DNA from: Rhodospirillales bacterium
GTDB taxonomy: Bacteria; Pseudomonadota; Alphaproteobacteria; Kiloniellales; JACOMY01
Length of the DNA: 54,815 nt
Direction of reading: 5' to 3'
Assembly: GCA_014324045.1 (NCBI GenBank)
Contig: JACOMY010000017.1
Span: 1-54,815 of the forward strand
The translations under genes were made by a program, and so were the position numbers. Below, one piece after another: positions 12,700-22,132 of the stretch. The first letter of the stretch is position 1; every line of letters begins with the position of its first letter. The notes under the pieces are model-generated. The model saw only the letters and a program-made list of their open reading frames with translations. It was not told where the DNA came from and ran no database searches.

Positions 12700-13543
12700 C
12701 GGCGGCCGGAGATGACTGTCTGACCTGCGGTCTCCAGGACCGTGCGGCGGTCTTGGCGGCACGGGCCTGCGCCTTGGACGGTACCTGCGCCTCAGCCTTG
12801 AAATTGACCGCAGAGGTTGCCCGTACCGAAGGCGATCTCAACGGCGCTGCCGAGGCTTACCGCTTGTGGAACAGCGTGGAACCGCAGGCTTGGGAGCCGC
12901 CGCTCTCTTCCTCGGCCAGCCGCTGCCGGAGCCGCCCCGGTTCCTTATCGCGGTTGTCGAGGGTTTCCTTATCCCCGGTCCAGCAAGAGTGGGTGGCCAA
13001 GCAGTTGCTAGACCGGATGGCGGGCATGGAGGAGGCCAACGTAGTGCAGTCCGGCGAGAGCGCACACGACGAGGCCTCGCGCTCGGCTCGCGTGCTCTAC
13101 GAGCCGGAGCCGGTGCGCAACTGGTTCGTGCCGCTGGTTGCCGCCAGCCTGCCGTCTGTCCTACCGCGTCTGGGCCTGCCGCAGTTCAAGGCTACGACGC
13201 TGGAGTTGCAGTTGACAGCCAGCGACCACGGCGACTTCTACAAGGTCCACCACGACATCACTTTGGGCGAAGAGGATTCAGTCGCCGGCCGCCGGGTTTC
13301 CTTTGTCTATTACTTCCAGTTGCCGGGCGGCAGCTTTGCCGGCGGCGCCGACTCTACGACCGCTTCTACCGGAAAGGTATCGACACACGCGAACGCTTCA
13401 CCAGCGTGCTGCCGCTGCCGAACCGCCTGGTTCTCTTCCGTAGCGAAGCCTTGCATGAGATCATGCTGGTCGAGGCCCGCAGCGGCCGCGCTGAGGACGG
13501 CCGCTTCACCCTGAACGGCTGGGTCCATAGGAGATGCAGGCGA
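12700..13543 (+). pseudogene. Broken TPR / 2-oxoglutarate-Fe(II) oxygenase (prolyl 4-hydroxylase-like)
   Basis: The first part (frame of 12753) has a short TPR-like helical stretch (LAARACALDG...AEAYRLWN). After a frame-compatible but degenerate stretch it continues with LSPVQQEWVAKQLLDRM, ARVLYEPEPVRNWF and the metal-binding VHHDITLG at about 13245-13268, then VSFVYYFQLPGGSFAGG. The homology then jumps frame near 13340-13350 to LYDRFYRKGIDTRERF, LVLFRSEALHEIMLV (distal His) and GRFTLNGWVHRR (2-oxoglutarate-binding Arg region). All catalytic landmarks of a 2OG-Fe(II) dioxygenase survive, but not in one frame, so the gene is probably dead unless the assembly is wrong here. Confidence 0.65.
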
Positions 13544-14308
13544 GGGACGGGCGCCAAACGATCGCCTGCCGGACCGAAGGAGTCTGCACGCCGCGCAGTC
13601 GCCCGTACTCGTGCTTAGGCTTGTCCGGCCACCCGAAGCTCGCTGTCTCGGGCTCCGCTCCTCCTCCCTTCGCTGCTTCCGCGTCGGGCCTGGAACAAGG
13701 CGATCGGAGCGTCCATAACGATGCGGATGCGGGGGTAGTGCGGGGGTTACGGTGCACAGGGATCCAGCTGGGGGACCTCGGCCCCGCTGAGGATCTGGAA
13801 GGGCGGCAGAGGCCCGAGGTCGCTGGTTGGTTGGCGCTAGCGTTGCTGCCTTTCCTGCTAGCTGTGGGCTTTAGTCCCTGGCCGATGCGCCCGGATCGAT
13901 CGCTTGAGTTTCGAAGCGCGCGAGGCAGCGAGGGCGCTGGCGGCCTCTACGACCGCCTGGTCCGCCGCCAGAGCGAGGCCTGCGTGCGGCGGCGGAGTAG
14001 CGGATCGGGCTCCCTGGTTCGGACAGGGCGAAAATGCTCGAATTGTCGCATCGCGAGATTGCATGCTTTCGGGGACCTAGGCCAAGGTCTGCGATCGCAG
14101 GCAGCGGGTGCGGGCATGAGGCTGCTTATTAGCTGTCTCGACGGCGAGGTCCCGGATCTGCGTAGCTTTGGCGCTCCGATCCGGGATAGAACCGCATGGG
14201 ACTGGGCTTCCCCACTGCGCTAGCAGGCGACCCAATCCTTGACTAGCGTTGGGTGTCCGGCTTTCATGGAGCGGGTCGGGAGGCCGGCTTGAACAGGAGG
14301 AGAATCAC
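13544..14308. other. Gene-free stretch
   Basis: No convincing gene. A 229-codon open frame (13534-14223, plus strand) is Arg/Gly/Ser-rich with no recognisable domain and no ribosome-binding site, and looks like a by-product of high GC. The end of the stretch should hold the promoter of the downstream ABC importer. An AGGAGGAGAAT ribosome-binding stretch precedes the ATG at 14309. Confidence 0.5.
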
Positions 14309-15445
14309 ATGAGCATTGCCAAGAAGGATGCTGTTTCGCGGCGTAAAGTGTTGGGTACCGGCGCGGCTCTGGGGGTGGCCGGGGTTGCGGCGCCGGCGAT
14401 TATGAAGAAGGCGCTCTCCAGTTCGGGAGAGATCAACGTCCTGATGTGGTCGGACTATTTGCCCGACGACTACATCGTGAACTTCGAGCGGGCGACCGGG
14501 ATCACGGTGAACTACACCGGCATCGGCTCTAACGAAGAGATCATCAACAAGATGAAGGCCAACAAGGGCCAAGGCTTCGATATCGTTTCCCCGACCAACA
14601 ACCGGAATCTGCAGTGGCAGCCGCTGGAGTTGGTGTTGCCCTTCGACATGAACCGCGTGCCGATCGATCGGGTGAACCCGGCCATGGCGCAGATCGGTCC
14701 AACCGCTTGGGGCTTCAACGGCGGCGTAAACTGGCTGCCGCACATCTGGGGTACCGAGGGTATCGGCTGGCGCACGGACTTTTGGGCACCGGCCGGAGCG
14801 GCGCCTAGCTACGGCGATGTCTGGGCCGAGGAAAACGCCGGCAAGACCATGGGGCGCCCGCACTCGATGATGCTGGGCGCCGGCCTCTACATGGAGACCG
14901 TCGGCGAACTGGATCCGGGCTCCATGTGGGCCGCCTACAAGGACCCCGACAAGATGCGCGAAGTTTGGGAGAAGGTGACGGCCTGGTGCGTCGACCGCAA
15001 GAATCGCATCAAGATACTGTGGAACGATGCCGACACCCAGAAGAACGCTCTCCTGAACGAGGGCGTGATCGTCGGACAGACCTGGGACGGCCCGCCGATG
15101 GCGCTGAAGAACGAAGGCGAGCCGATCATGTATCAGGCCCCCGAGGAGGGCTCGATGGCCTGGGTCGACGGCATGGCCATGCCGATCGGTGCCGAGAACA
15201 TCGATCAGATCTATGCCTTCATCGACTATGCCTACCAGCCGGAGCCGGCCGGCAAGGCCATCGACGAACACGGCTACAACTCGCCGGTTATCGGCGCCGA
15301 TAAGTTTGCCGGCGCGCAGTACAAGAAGAACTTCGCCGAGGCCTATCCGGGCGATTCCCTGGCCAAGCTGAACCCCTGGCCGGCGGAAGCGCCTTGGTAC
15401 GCCGAGATCCGCACGGAGTATCGCAACCGCTTCGTCAACGCCTAA
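14309..15445 (+). CDS. ABC importer periplasmic binding protein, spermidine/putrescine (PotD/PotF) type
   Basis: 378 residues. It begins with a twin-arginine-type signal (SRRKVLGTGAALGVAGVAAP, residues 10-29), so Tat export is likely. The mature part opens with INVLMWSDYLPDDYIVNFER, the standard start of PotD-family binding proteins, and ends with a typical WYAEIRTEYRNRF helix. The start at 14309 follows a strong ribosome-binding site; an ATG 20 codons upstream lacks one. It is the first gene of a four-gene importer with the ATPase and two permeases downstream. The ligand (a polyamine or a similar cation) is inferred from the family only. Confidence 0.9.
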   Translation: MSIAKKDAVSRRKVLGTGAALGVAGVAAPAIMKKALSSSGEINVLMWSDYLPDDYIVNFERATGITVNYTGIGSNEEIINKMKANKGQGFDIVSPTNNRNLQWQPLELVLPFDMNRVPIDRVNPAMAQIGPTAWGFNGGVNWLPHIWGTEGIGWRTDFWAPAGAAPSYGDVWAEENAGKTMGRPHSMMLGAGLYMETVGELDPGSMWAAYKDPDKMREVWEKVTAWCVDRKNRIKILWNDADTQKNALLNEGVIVGQTWDGPPMALKNEGEPIMYQAPEEGSMAWVDGMAMPIGAENIDQIYAFIDYAYQPEPAGKAIDEHGYNSPVIGADKFAGAQYKKNFAEAYPGDSLAKLNPWPAEAPWYAEIRTEYRNRFVNA

Positions 15446-15653
15446 AGCGCGGTATCGGAGGCGGGGCTGGGGCCTCCGCCGTCCGCTTTCCAGGTTTGCG
15501 ACGCGACGCCCAGATCTGTGCGCTACCTTTGCTTCTGTAACCGATCCGATCATGGAAAGCACCGACGTGCGGGCTTAGGCCGATTGTTTCGGCGCTAGGA
15601 CCGGCGGGGAAGCGGGCGGCGCACCACCGCTTTGGCAGCGAAGGGGGGGAGCG

Positions 15654-16748
15654 ATGTCACGCAACGTCGGTGTGGAGTTGGACGCGCTGTGGGTCCGCTT
15701 CGGCGACTTCGTCGCCGTGCGCGATGCCAATGCAACGATCACGGGCGGCGAGTTCTTCAGCTTTCTCGGTCCCTCGGGCTGCGGCAAGACCACCATCCTC
15801 AGGACCGTTGCCGGTTTTCAGGCGCCGGGCGGCGGGCAAGTCCGCATCGGCGGCCGCGACATGGCCGGCATCGGCCCCAACATGCGCCCTACGGCGCTGA
15901 TCTTTCAGAATCTCGCGCTCTTTCCGCTGATGAAGGTGTGGGAGAACATCGCCTTTTCGCTGGAAGTCAAGGGCGTCGGCAAGACCGGGCGGCGCAAACG
16001 GGCCGAAGAACTGCTCGAACTGATTGCGCTGCCGGGAGCCGGCGACAAGCTGGTCTCGGAACTCTCCGGCGGACAGCGTCAGCGCGTGGCGATTGCCCGC
16101 GCCCTCTGCGCCGAGCCGGATGTGCTGCTGCTGGACGAACCGCTTTCCGCTCTGGACCTCAAGCTGCGCCAGCGCATGCGCGCCGAATTGCGGGCGATCC
16201 AACGGCGGGTCGGCATCACCTTCATCTACATCACCCACGACCAGGGCGAGGCCCTGACCATGTCGGACAAGGTTGCCGTCATGAAGGCCGGGGTGATCGA
16301 GCAGATCGCCGACGGACGGACCATCTACAACAATCCGGCCACGCCCTTCGTCGCTTCCTTCGTCGGTGAGAACAATGTGCTGCGCGGCAAGATCCGGGCG
16401 GTGGCCGAGGGTTTCGCCCAGGTGGAGACGCCTGACGGCCTCTTCCGCGGTCGCCTGCGGACCGACGCGACCTTGCAGCCGGGCGGCGATGCCATGCTCT
16501 TCATCCGACCGGAGGCCATCGCGCTCGGCGGCGGCGCGGAGAATAGGCTGACCGCCACCGTTGAGGCGGAGGCCTTCGAGGGCCAAGCCACGCACCTGCA
16601 GCTGCGCGCCGCTGCCGGGCAGGCGATCAAGATGTCCTTGGTCAACCGCGGTGCGGTGCGCGACGCCCACTCCGGCAGCTGCCATCAACTGGTCTTCGCC
16701 GCCGAGCAGGCCGTGGTGCTGCCGGCCGGCGAACTGGTCTCGGAGTAG
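15654..16748 (+). CDS. ABC importer ATPase (PotA-like)
   Basis: 364 residues. Walker A GPSGCGKT at 39-46, Q-loop FQNLALFPLM, signature LSGGQRQRVAIARAL, Walker B VLLLDEPLSALD and H-loop THDQGEAL are all intact. A C-terminal TOBE region (from about 240) makes it a PotA/MalK-class energiser. It sits 208 bases after the binding protein and 7 bases before the first permease. The ATG at 15654 is preceded by AGGGGGGAGC, a good ribosome-binding site. Confidence 0.93.
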   Translation: MSRNVGVELDALWVRFGDFVAVRDANATITGGEFFSFLGPSGCGKTTILRTVAGFQAPGGGQVRIGGRDMAGIGPNMRPTALIFQNLALFPLMKVWENIAFSLEVKGVGKTGRRKRAEELLELIALPGAGDKLVSELSGGQRQRVAIARALCAEPDVLLLDEPLSALDLKLRQRMRAELRAIQRRVGITFIYITHDQGEALTMSDKVAVMKAGVIEQIADGRTIYNNPATPFVASFVGENNVLRGKIRAVAEGFAQVETPDGLFRGRLRTDATLQPGGDAMLFIRPEAIALGGGAENRLTATVEAEAFEGQATHLQLRAAAGQAIKMSLVNRGAVRDAHSGSCHQLVFAAEQAVVLPAGELVSE

Positions 16749-16755
16749 AGGCCCC

Positions 16756-17709
16756 GTGGGTGCCGTCGGGGGCTTCTTCGAGCGCAACGGGCTGCTGCTG
16801 GGTCTCTACCTGCTCTTCGGGGTCGGCTTCTGGATTCTGGTACTGATCGTCCTGCCGCAGCTGGCAATGCTGGACCTCTCTTTCCGGCACAACCTACCGC
16901 CTTCTCTGGTCGGTGGGCCGGACGACGTCTACACCTTGGAAAACTACCGCCACTTTCTGGTGGGCAACCCCGGCAATCCCGATCGTCTCTTCCTTTTCGG
17001 CTGGGACACCGGCATTCCCTTCAACACGATTGACATCTCGGTCTTCTTCCGGACCATCCTGGCAGCCTTGGCGGTGACACTCTTCGATCTGCTGCTCTGC
17101 TATCCGCTGGCATACTACCTGGGCCAGTCGAACATCGGCGGCTTTGGGCGGATCTTTCTCCTGCTGCTGGTGATTCCCTATTGGGTGAACGAGATCCTGC
17201 GCGCCTTCGCCTTCCGGATCCTGTTCGGCAACTCCGGCATCCTGAATTTCTTGCTCCTGAACCTGGGGATCGTCGATCAGCCGGCCGACTTCATCCGCGC
17301 CGACGTCGCCCTCTATGCCGGTCTGGGCTATGCCTACATCCTCTTGATGATCTTCCCGATCTACAACGCGATCGAGAGCTTGGATCGCAATCAGATCGAG
17401 GCGGCGCGCGACCTGGGTTCGCCCTGGTGGCGCATCCACTGGCGGGTGGTGATCCCCTTCGCCAAGCCGGGCATCGTCTCGGGCTGCACCATGGTTTTCA
17501 TGCTGACCGCCGGCGCGCTGGCCGCACCGCAGATCCTGGGCGGTCCCTCCAGCCTCTGGTTTACGCAGATCATCTATCAGTGGTTCAACACCGGTCAGAA
17601 CTGGGCGCGCGGCTCTGCCTACGCCGTGGTGTTGCTGTTCGCCTGCGTCGGCCTGGTGTTGCTCTTGATGCGGCTGTTCAAGGTGAAGATGGGGGAGATC
17701 GGTAAGTGA
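16756..17709 (+). CDS. ABC importer permease 1 (PotB-like)
   Basis: 317 residues starting at GTG 16756, 7 bases after the ATPase stop; the open frame upstream overlaps the ATPase gene and is not coding. About six membrane segments are visible, beginning with LLLGLYLLFGVGFWILVLIV. The cytoplasmic EAA loop that contacts the ATPase is EAARDLGSPWWRIHWRVVIP near residue 215. A rather long periplasmic loop (about 45-95) follows the first segment, as in PotB relatives. The stop overlaps the start of permease 2 (GTGA). Confidence 0.9.
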   Translation: MGAVGGFFERNGLLLGLYLLFGVGFWILVLIVLPQLAMLDLSFRHNLPPSLVGGPDDVYTLENYRHFLVGNPGNPDRLFLFGWDTGIPFNTIDISVFFRTILAALAVTLFDLLLCYPLAYYLGQSNIGGFGRIFLLLLVIPYWVNEILRAFAFRILFGNSGILNFLLLNLGIVDQPADFIRADVALYAGLGYAYILLMIFPIYNAIESLDRNQIEAARDLGSPWWRIHWRVVIPFAKPGIVSGCTMVFMLTAGALAAPQILGGPSSLWFTQIIYQWFNTGQNWARGSAYAVVLLFACVGLVLLLMRLFKVKMGEIGK

Positions 17710-18947
17710 CCGGCAATCCCCTGCTGCGGCTGATGTTCGGTCTCTATCTGCTGATCTTCTTCACCTATCTCTTGAGCCCGCTGGTGCTGATGGGCATCAC
17801 CGCCTTCAATGCCTCGGCCTTCCCGAAGGCGGCGCCTTGGGACTGTTTTACCTTCGAGTGGTTCGGCGTGCTGGCCGACGACAGCCGGATCGTGGACTCC
17901 ATCGCGAATTCCTTCGTCGTTGGCGGCTTCACCGTGCTATTGTCGATGGCGCTGGGACTGGCCGGGGCATTGGTGCTGACTCAGATCTGGCCGCGGCTGC
18001 GCGCCACCTACTACACCGTGGTGATCGCGCCGATCCTGATCCCCGGCGTGGTGCTGGGCATCTCCACCCTGGTGTTCTGGGGGCGGCTGAACAGCTATCT
18101 GGGCTTGGCCGACGACAGCCTGCTGCGCAACGGCATCTTTCTCACGGTGTTGGGGCAGTCAACCTTCATCGCCGCCTACTGCATGCTGGTCTTTATCGCC
18201 CGGCTGCAGCGTTTCGATCCGGGTCTGACCGAAGCGGCTCTGGACCTGGGCGCCACCCACACCCAGGCCTTCCGCAAGGTGCTGCTGCCCTTCCTGAAAC
18301 CGGCCTTCGTGTCGGCCGCGGTGATCGCCTTCCTGGCCTCCTTCGAGAACTACAACACCACCACCTTCACCTTCGGCACCTATCCGACCTTGACCATTGA
18401 ACTGTCGCAGAAGGTGCGCTACGGCATCGATCCCTCGATCTCGGCCTTGGCCGTGATCATCGTCGGGTTGACCGTGCTGGCGGCTCTGGTGAACGAGGCA
18501 CACAAGCGCCGCCAGGCGATCCGGGCCGGCCTACGGGTGGCCGATGTCATGCCACCGGCCCGCCTGCCGCGCTTCCTTGCCGGCAACCCCGCCGCCATCG
18601 TTCTGGTGCTTTTGACCTTGGGCTTGGTCGCCACTGCCGTCTATGCCCAGACCTACAGCCCGGCCGCGTGCAAATTCGAGGTGCTGGAGCAGAAGCGCCT
18701 GGAGGCCGAAGCCCGCCGTCAGAAGATGCTGGAGGACCTGGAGCGGCGCCGCGGCGAGGCGGCCAGCGAAGCACCGGCCGCCGGCGCGACCGGTAGCCAG
18801 AACCCCAATGCCGGCGCCTTCGGCGGCGTGTTCAATCCGAACAATCTTGGCGGAGAGAAGACAGCGCCGACGCCTGCCGAGGAGGCCCCATCGCCCTTTG
18901 GCGGCGTCTTCGCTCCGGAGAATCTGAAGAGCGGTGAACAGCAGTAG
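17706..18947 (+). CDS. ABC importer permease 2 (PotC-like) with extra C-terminal tail
   Basis: 413 residues, GTG start overlapping the previous stop by four bases. Residues 1 to about 275 are an ordinary PotC-type permease with EAA loop EAALDLGATHTQAFRKVLLP. Normal family members end there. This one continues with an extra membrane segment (AAIVLVLLTLGLVATAVYA, about 298-316), a charged helix rich in Lys, Arg and Glu (about 327-350), and an Ala/Pro/Gly tail holding two copies of a short motif, AFGGVFNPNNL and PFGGVFAPENL. The tail could be a coupling or assembly element or the leftover of another gene fused in frame. Nothing similar is known to me. Confidence 0.87.
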   Translation: MTGNPLLRLMFGLYLLIFFTYLLSPLVLMGITAFNASAFPKAAPWDCFTFEWFGVLADDSRIVDSIANSFVVGGFTVLLSMALGLAGALVLTQIWPRLRATYYTVVIAPILIPGVVLGISTLVFWGRLNSYLGLADDSLLRNGIFLTVLGQSTFIAAYCMLVFIARLQRFDPGLTEAALDLGATHTQAFRKVLLPFLKPAFVSAAVIAFLASFENYNTTTFTFGTYPTLTIELSQKVRYGIDPSISALAVIIVGLTVLAALVNEAHKRRQAIRAGLRVADVMPPARLPRFLAGNPAAIVLVLLTLGLVATAVYAQTYSPAACKFEVLEQKRLEAEARRQKMLEDLERRRGEAASEAPAAGATGSQNPNAGAFGGVFNPNNLGGEKTAPTPAEEAPSPFGGVFAPENLKSGEQQ

Positions 18948-19492
18948 GGATTTAGCCCGGGAGTACGCGGATAGGCCCGGTAGCGCGTTTCCAGCAGTTC
19001 AGCCAATGCCGGATCGGGATCGACCGCGATCACCCGCTTTGAGCGGCAGAGCCAGATCGGAGAGGGGGGCACTGCGCCCACTGCGGCGGCACCCAGACAG
19101 GCCGGCAGGTCTCGGCCCCGCGCTACAGCTCACCGGCAGGCGGCCCTCCTAGGTCAGGGTGTCGTCGATGCCGGTCGGCAGGATGCGCAGGCCACGTGCG
19201 GTTTCGGCCGGGAACTCGGTGATCGAAGGTTAGAGGTGGGCGTCGGAAACCGGGGATGCCCGGACCATCCAGTCATCGCCTGTCCGGCGAACCCGCCTTC
19301 GAATCCAAAGGTGGCGACATGGCATCCCGCGTCACGGAATCGAGCGGGGAGGTGCCGGGCAGGGGACGAATCCTTACTTGCTTCGTTGGTTTAGTTCTAA
19401 ACCGAGTCCGGAACATAAAACAGGCAAAATGTTGTTCTAATTGTCCAACCCTGTTTCCTGATCGTGACGAGTCTTCGGTTCCCGATCTTAAC
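18948..19492. other. Gene-poor stretch with possible minus-strand remnant
   Basis: No intact gene. Read on the minus strand from about 19230 down to 18960, one frame gives ITEFPAETARGLRILPTGID, then a stop, then KRVIAVDPDPALAELLETRY. This looks like real protein sequence interrupted by a nonsense codon, but I cannot assign the family; the second phrase faintly resembles a nucleotide- or SAM-binding strand-loop-helix. The segment 19370-19490 is less GC-rich and probably holds the 3' signals of the EI24 gene. Confidence 0.3.
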
Positions 19493-20191
19493 TTAACCCC
19501 GCTGCGGCGGCAGGGCGCGCTTCTGCACGATGTGCACCATCAGGGCTGCGGCGACGATCGGGGCCAGCAGGTTCACGAAGGGAACGAAGAAGAGCCCGGC
19601 GATGAGAAGACCGGCGAGGAAATTTAGCAGGCTACGCTCCTTGCGCCTGCCCTCCATCTCGGTCCGGGGCATGTGCCGGATCGCCACCAGTTCGAAATAC
19701 TCGCGGCCCAGCAGATAGGCGTTGACGCCCAGATAGAGCAGTGGGGCGCCGATACCGGTGATGAGCAGGATAACATAGATCGGCAGTATGAGGATGTTGA
19801 TCGCCACCATGGCGGCCAGCAGCCGGATACCGACCCAGAGGTCCTCCATGAAGCCGACCTGGCGGCGCGCCGGCCGCTTGGGATAGTGCTTGCTCTCCAC
19901 CGCGTCCATGACGTCTTCGAGGAAGAAGCTGAGCCCGATGGTGACCAAGGCCGGGAATAGGAACCAGCCGGCGAACAGCATGGCTACCGGGACCGAGAGA
20001 TCGATCAGTGGGTCCAGCCAGCTGTCGATCCAGCCATAGCCGGTTGACGGGATCAGCGCCGTCAGGCTCCAGACCAGAGCGGTTGCGGCCACGAAGATAC
20101 CCAGCGCGACCAGCACCGCCATGAAGAGCGTCTTCACGATCTGGCGATCGGTCAACTGCGCGACGGAGCGAAAGAAGGCGGGGATCAGCAT
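19493..20191 (-). CDS. EI24 / CysZ-like membrane protein
   Basis: 232 residues with about six hydrophobic segments and the EI24 (PF07264) features: an N-terminal FFRSVAQLTDRQIVKTL, a central FLEDVMDAVESKHYP, and GVNAYLLGREYFELVAIRHM near residue 160, the most conserved stretch of the family. CysZ of gammaproteobacteria takes up sulfate; alphaproteobacterial members are only annotated by similarity, so transport of sulfate here is inference. It is a single gene, convergent with the ABC importer and divergent from lpdA. Confidence 0.85.
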   Translation of the reverse strand: MLIPAFFRSVAQLTDRQIVKTLFMAVLVALGIFVAATALVWSLTALIPSTGYGWIDSWLDPLIDLSVPVAMLFAGWFLFPALVTIGLSFFLEDVMDAVESKHYPKRPARRQVGFMEDLWVGIRLLAAMVAINILILPIYVILLITGIGAPLLYLGVNAYLLGREYFELVAIRHMPRTEMEGRRKERSLLNFLAGLLIAGLFFVPFVNLLAPIVAAALMVHIVQKRALPPQRG

Positions 20192-20397
20192 GGCGTCGTT
20201 CTAGCCTAAGCCGCGGGCGGCGGCCAGCGCTTCGCCCGTTGTGCTTGCGCTTTCCCTGGACGGCGGGCTTGGTCTATTGTCCCAGAAGTCCCAAGTACCT
20301 GCTTAAAAATGGGCCGATTGGCCGATTCTTTAAGGCGGGTAGCGTGCAGTCTCAAACAGTCCCCGAGCCGAGCTAACCAAACGCAAAGGAAATTCCC

Positions 20398-21792
20398 ATG
20401 GCCGACCAGAGCTTCGATCTCATCGTCATCGGCGCCGGTCCCGGCGGCTACGTCTGCGCCATCCGCGCCGCCCAACTGGGCATGACAGTGGCCTGCGTCG
20501 AGGAACGCGAGACCCTCGGCGGCACCTGCCTCAACGTCGGCTGCATTCCCTCCAAGGCCTTGCTCCAAGCCTCCGAGAAGTACGGGGAGGCGCTGCATGC
20601 GCTCTCCGGCTTCGGTGTCAAGGTGGAGGGCGTGTCGCTCGACCTGGACGCCATGCTGGAGCACAAGGACAAGGTCGTGGAGGCCAACGTCAAGGGCATC
20701 GAATTCCTCTTCAAGAAGAACAAGATCGCCTGGTTGAAGGGGGCGGCCAAGATCGCTGCACCGGGCAAGGTCGAGGTGGCCGGAGCGATCTATGCGGCCA
20801 AGCACATCGTGATCGCCAGCGGCTCGGACTCGATCGACCTGCCGGGCATCGCGGTGGACGAAGAGCGCATCGTCTCCTCCACCGGTGCCTTGGACCTGGA
20901 AGCGGTGCCGGAGAGGATGGTGGTGATCGGCGGCGGCTACATCGGCTTGGAGCTGGGCACGGTCTGGCAGCGCCTGGGGGCTCAGGTGACCGTGGTCGAG
21001 TTCCTGGACCGCTTGGTGCCGGCAATGGATCGAGAGCTCTCCACCCAGTTCCAGCGGGTGTTGCGCAAGCAGGGCATGACCTTCAAGTTCAAGACCAAGG
21101 TCACCGGGGCGGTGGCCGGCGAAGACGGTGTCAAGCTGACCCTGGAGGCTGCCGACGGCGGCAAGAGCGAAGAGATGGAAACCGATGTGCTGCTGGTCGC
21201 CGTCGGCCGTAAGCCGCGCACCGCCGGTCTGGGCCTGAATGCAATCGGCGTGCAGTTGGATTCCCGCGGCCGCATCGCCACCGACGGGCGCTGGCGTACC
21301 ACGGTGGACGGTATCTATGCCGTCGGCGACGCGATCGCCGGCCCCATGCTGGCCCACAAGGCCGAGGAGGAAGGCGTTGCCGTGGCGGAGATGCTGGCCG
21401 GCGGCGTCGGCCATGTGAACTACGAGACCGTGCCGGGCATCGTCTACACCTGGCCGGAGGTGGCCACGGTCGGCAAGACCGAGGAGGAGCTGAAGACGTC
21501 TGCTGTGGCCTACAAGGTCGGCAAGTTCCCCTTCACCGCAAACGGCCGCGCGCGGGCGATGAACGCCACAGAGGGCTTCGTGAAGATCCTGGCCGATGCC
21601 GGGACCGACCGCATCCTCGGCTGCCACATCATCGGTGCCGAGGCCGGCACCCTGATCCACGAAGTGATCGTCGCCATGGAGTTCGGCGGCAGTGCCGAGG
21701 ACCTGGCCCGCTCCTTCCACGGGCATCCGACCTTGAACGAGACCGTAAAGGAAGCCGCCCTCGGCGTCGCCGGACGGGCAATTCACCTATAG
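20398..21792 (+). CDS. lpdA: Dihydrolipoyl dehydrogenase
   Basis: 464 residues. E3 of 2-oxo-acid dehydrogenase complexes; it reoxidises dihydrolipoamide with NAD+. FAD-binding GAGPGGYVCAIRAAQLG is at the N-terminus, the redox disulfide is in GGTCLNVGCIPSK (about 41-53), NAD-binding GGGYIGLELG near 180, and the catalytic His-Glu pair in HGHPTLNET near 441. The ribosome-binding site AAAGGA (20385-20390) precedes the ATG. No E1 or E2 genes are adjacent, unlike many sucAB-lpd or pdh operons, although unlinked lpd genes are common in alphaproteobacteria. Confidence 0.97.
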   Translation: MADQSFDLIVIGAGPGGYVCAIRAAQLGMTVACVEERETLGGTCLNVGCIPSKALLQASEKYGEALHALSGFGVKVEGVSLDLDAMLEHKDKVVEANVKGIEFLFKKNKIAWLKGAAKIAAPGKVEVAGAIYAAKHIVIASGSDSIDLPGIAVDEERIVSSTGALDLEAVPERMVVIGGGYIGLELGTVWQRLGAQVTVVEFLDRLVPAMDRELSTQFQRVLRKQGMTFKFKTKVTGAVAGEDGVKLTLEAADGGKSEEMETDVLLVAVGRKPRTAGLGLNAIGVQLDSRGRIATDGRWRTTVDGIYAVGDAIAGPMLAHKAEEEGVAVAEMLAGGVGHVNYETVPGIVYTWPEVATVGKTEEELKTSAVAYKVGKFPFTANGRARAMNATEGFVKILADAGTDRILGCHIIGAEAGTLIHEVIVAMEFGGSAEDLARSFHGHPTLNETVKEAALGVAGRAIHL

Positions 21793-21847
21793 GGTAGGCC
21801 GCGGTTTCGCGCGGGAGAGCCAAAGATCCCGACGGACCGTCTCGCAA

Positions 21848-21879
21848 ACCCCTGTGCGGCTCCACCCCTGTGCGGCTCC
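21848..21879. repeat. Perfect 16-bp tandem duplication
   Basis: ACCCCTGTGCGGCTCC occurs twice head to tail (21848-21863 and 21864-21879), about 55 bases after the lpdA stop. It reads as a recent slippage event in noncoding DNA. The rest of 21793-22025 holds no recognisable gene. Confidence 0.85.
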
Positions 21880-22025
21880 GCTCCGGCTAAACCAAGACCG
21901 AAACGGGGCTAGGTCCTGGAAAGGGGTCTTGCCGCGACGGTCTCACTGCCGGCCCGCGGTGTGCCACCGAGATTGAGATCGACGAGACCTTCGTCGCGCG
22001 GCTGGTCGATACCTTGATTACGCGC

Positions 22026-22132
22026 GGGCACAGGCAAGGTGCTCCCTTTCGCAATGCTGCCGCAACCGGCGTCTTCGGGAAATCGGAAGCGGCCCAGACG
22101 AAGGGATGAGACGAAGGAACGATAAGATGCGG
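22026..22132. repeat. ~108-bp imperfect direct repeat, copy 1
   Basis: From GGGCACAGGCAAGG to GGAACGATAAGATGCGG this is about 90% identical by eye to 23320-23428. It contains an unbroken identical core (CAACCGGCGTCTTCGGGAAA and onward through GCGGCCCAGAC). Its 3' end supplies the ribosome-binding site and start codon of the chimeric protease gene (ATG at 22127). Confidence 0.85.

Noticed and set aside
13534..14223. 229-codon open frame on the plus strand
   Set aside because: No ribosome-binding site, no motif, skewed Arg/Gly/Ser composition; treated as noncoding.
15657..16787. 376-codon minus-strand open frame over the PotA-like gene
   Set aside because: Antisense artefact of a clear ABC ATPase.
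20206..21786. 526-codon minus-strand open frame over lpdA
   Set aside because: Antisense artefact: His/Gly/Asp/Gln-rich composition, no domain, while lpdA is complete on the other strand.
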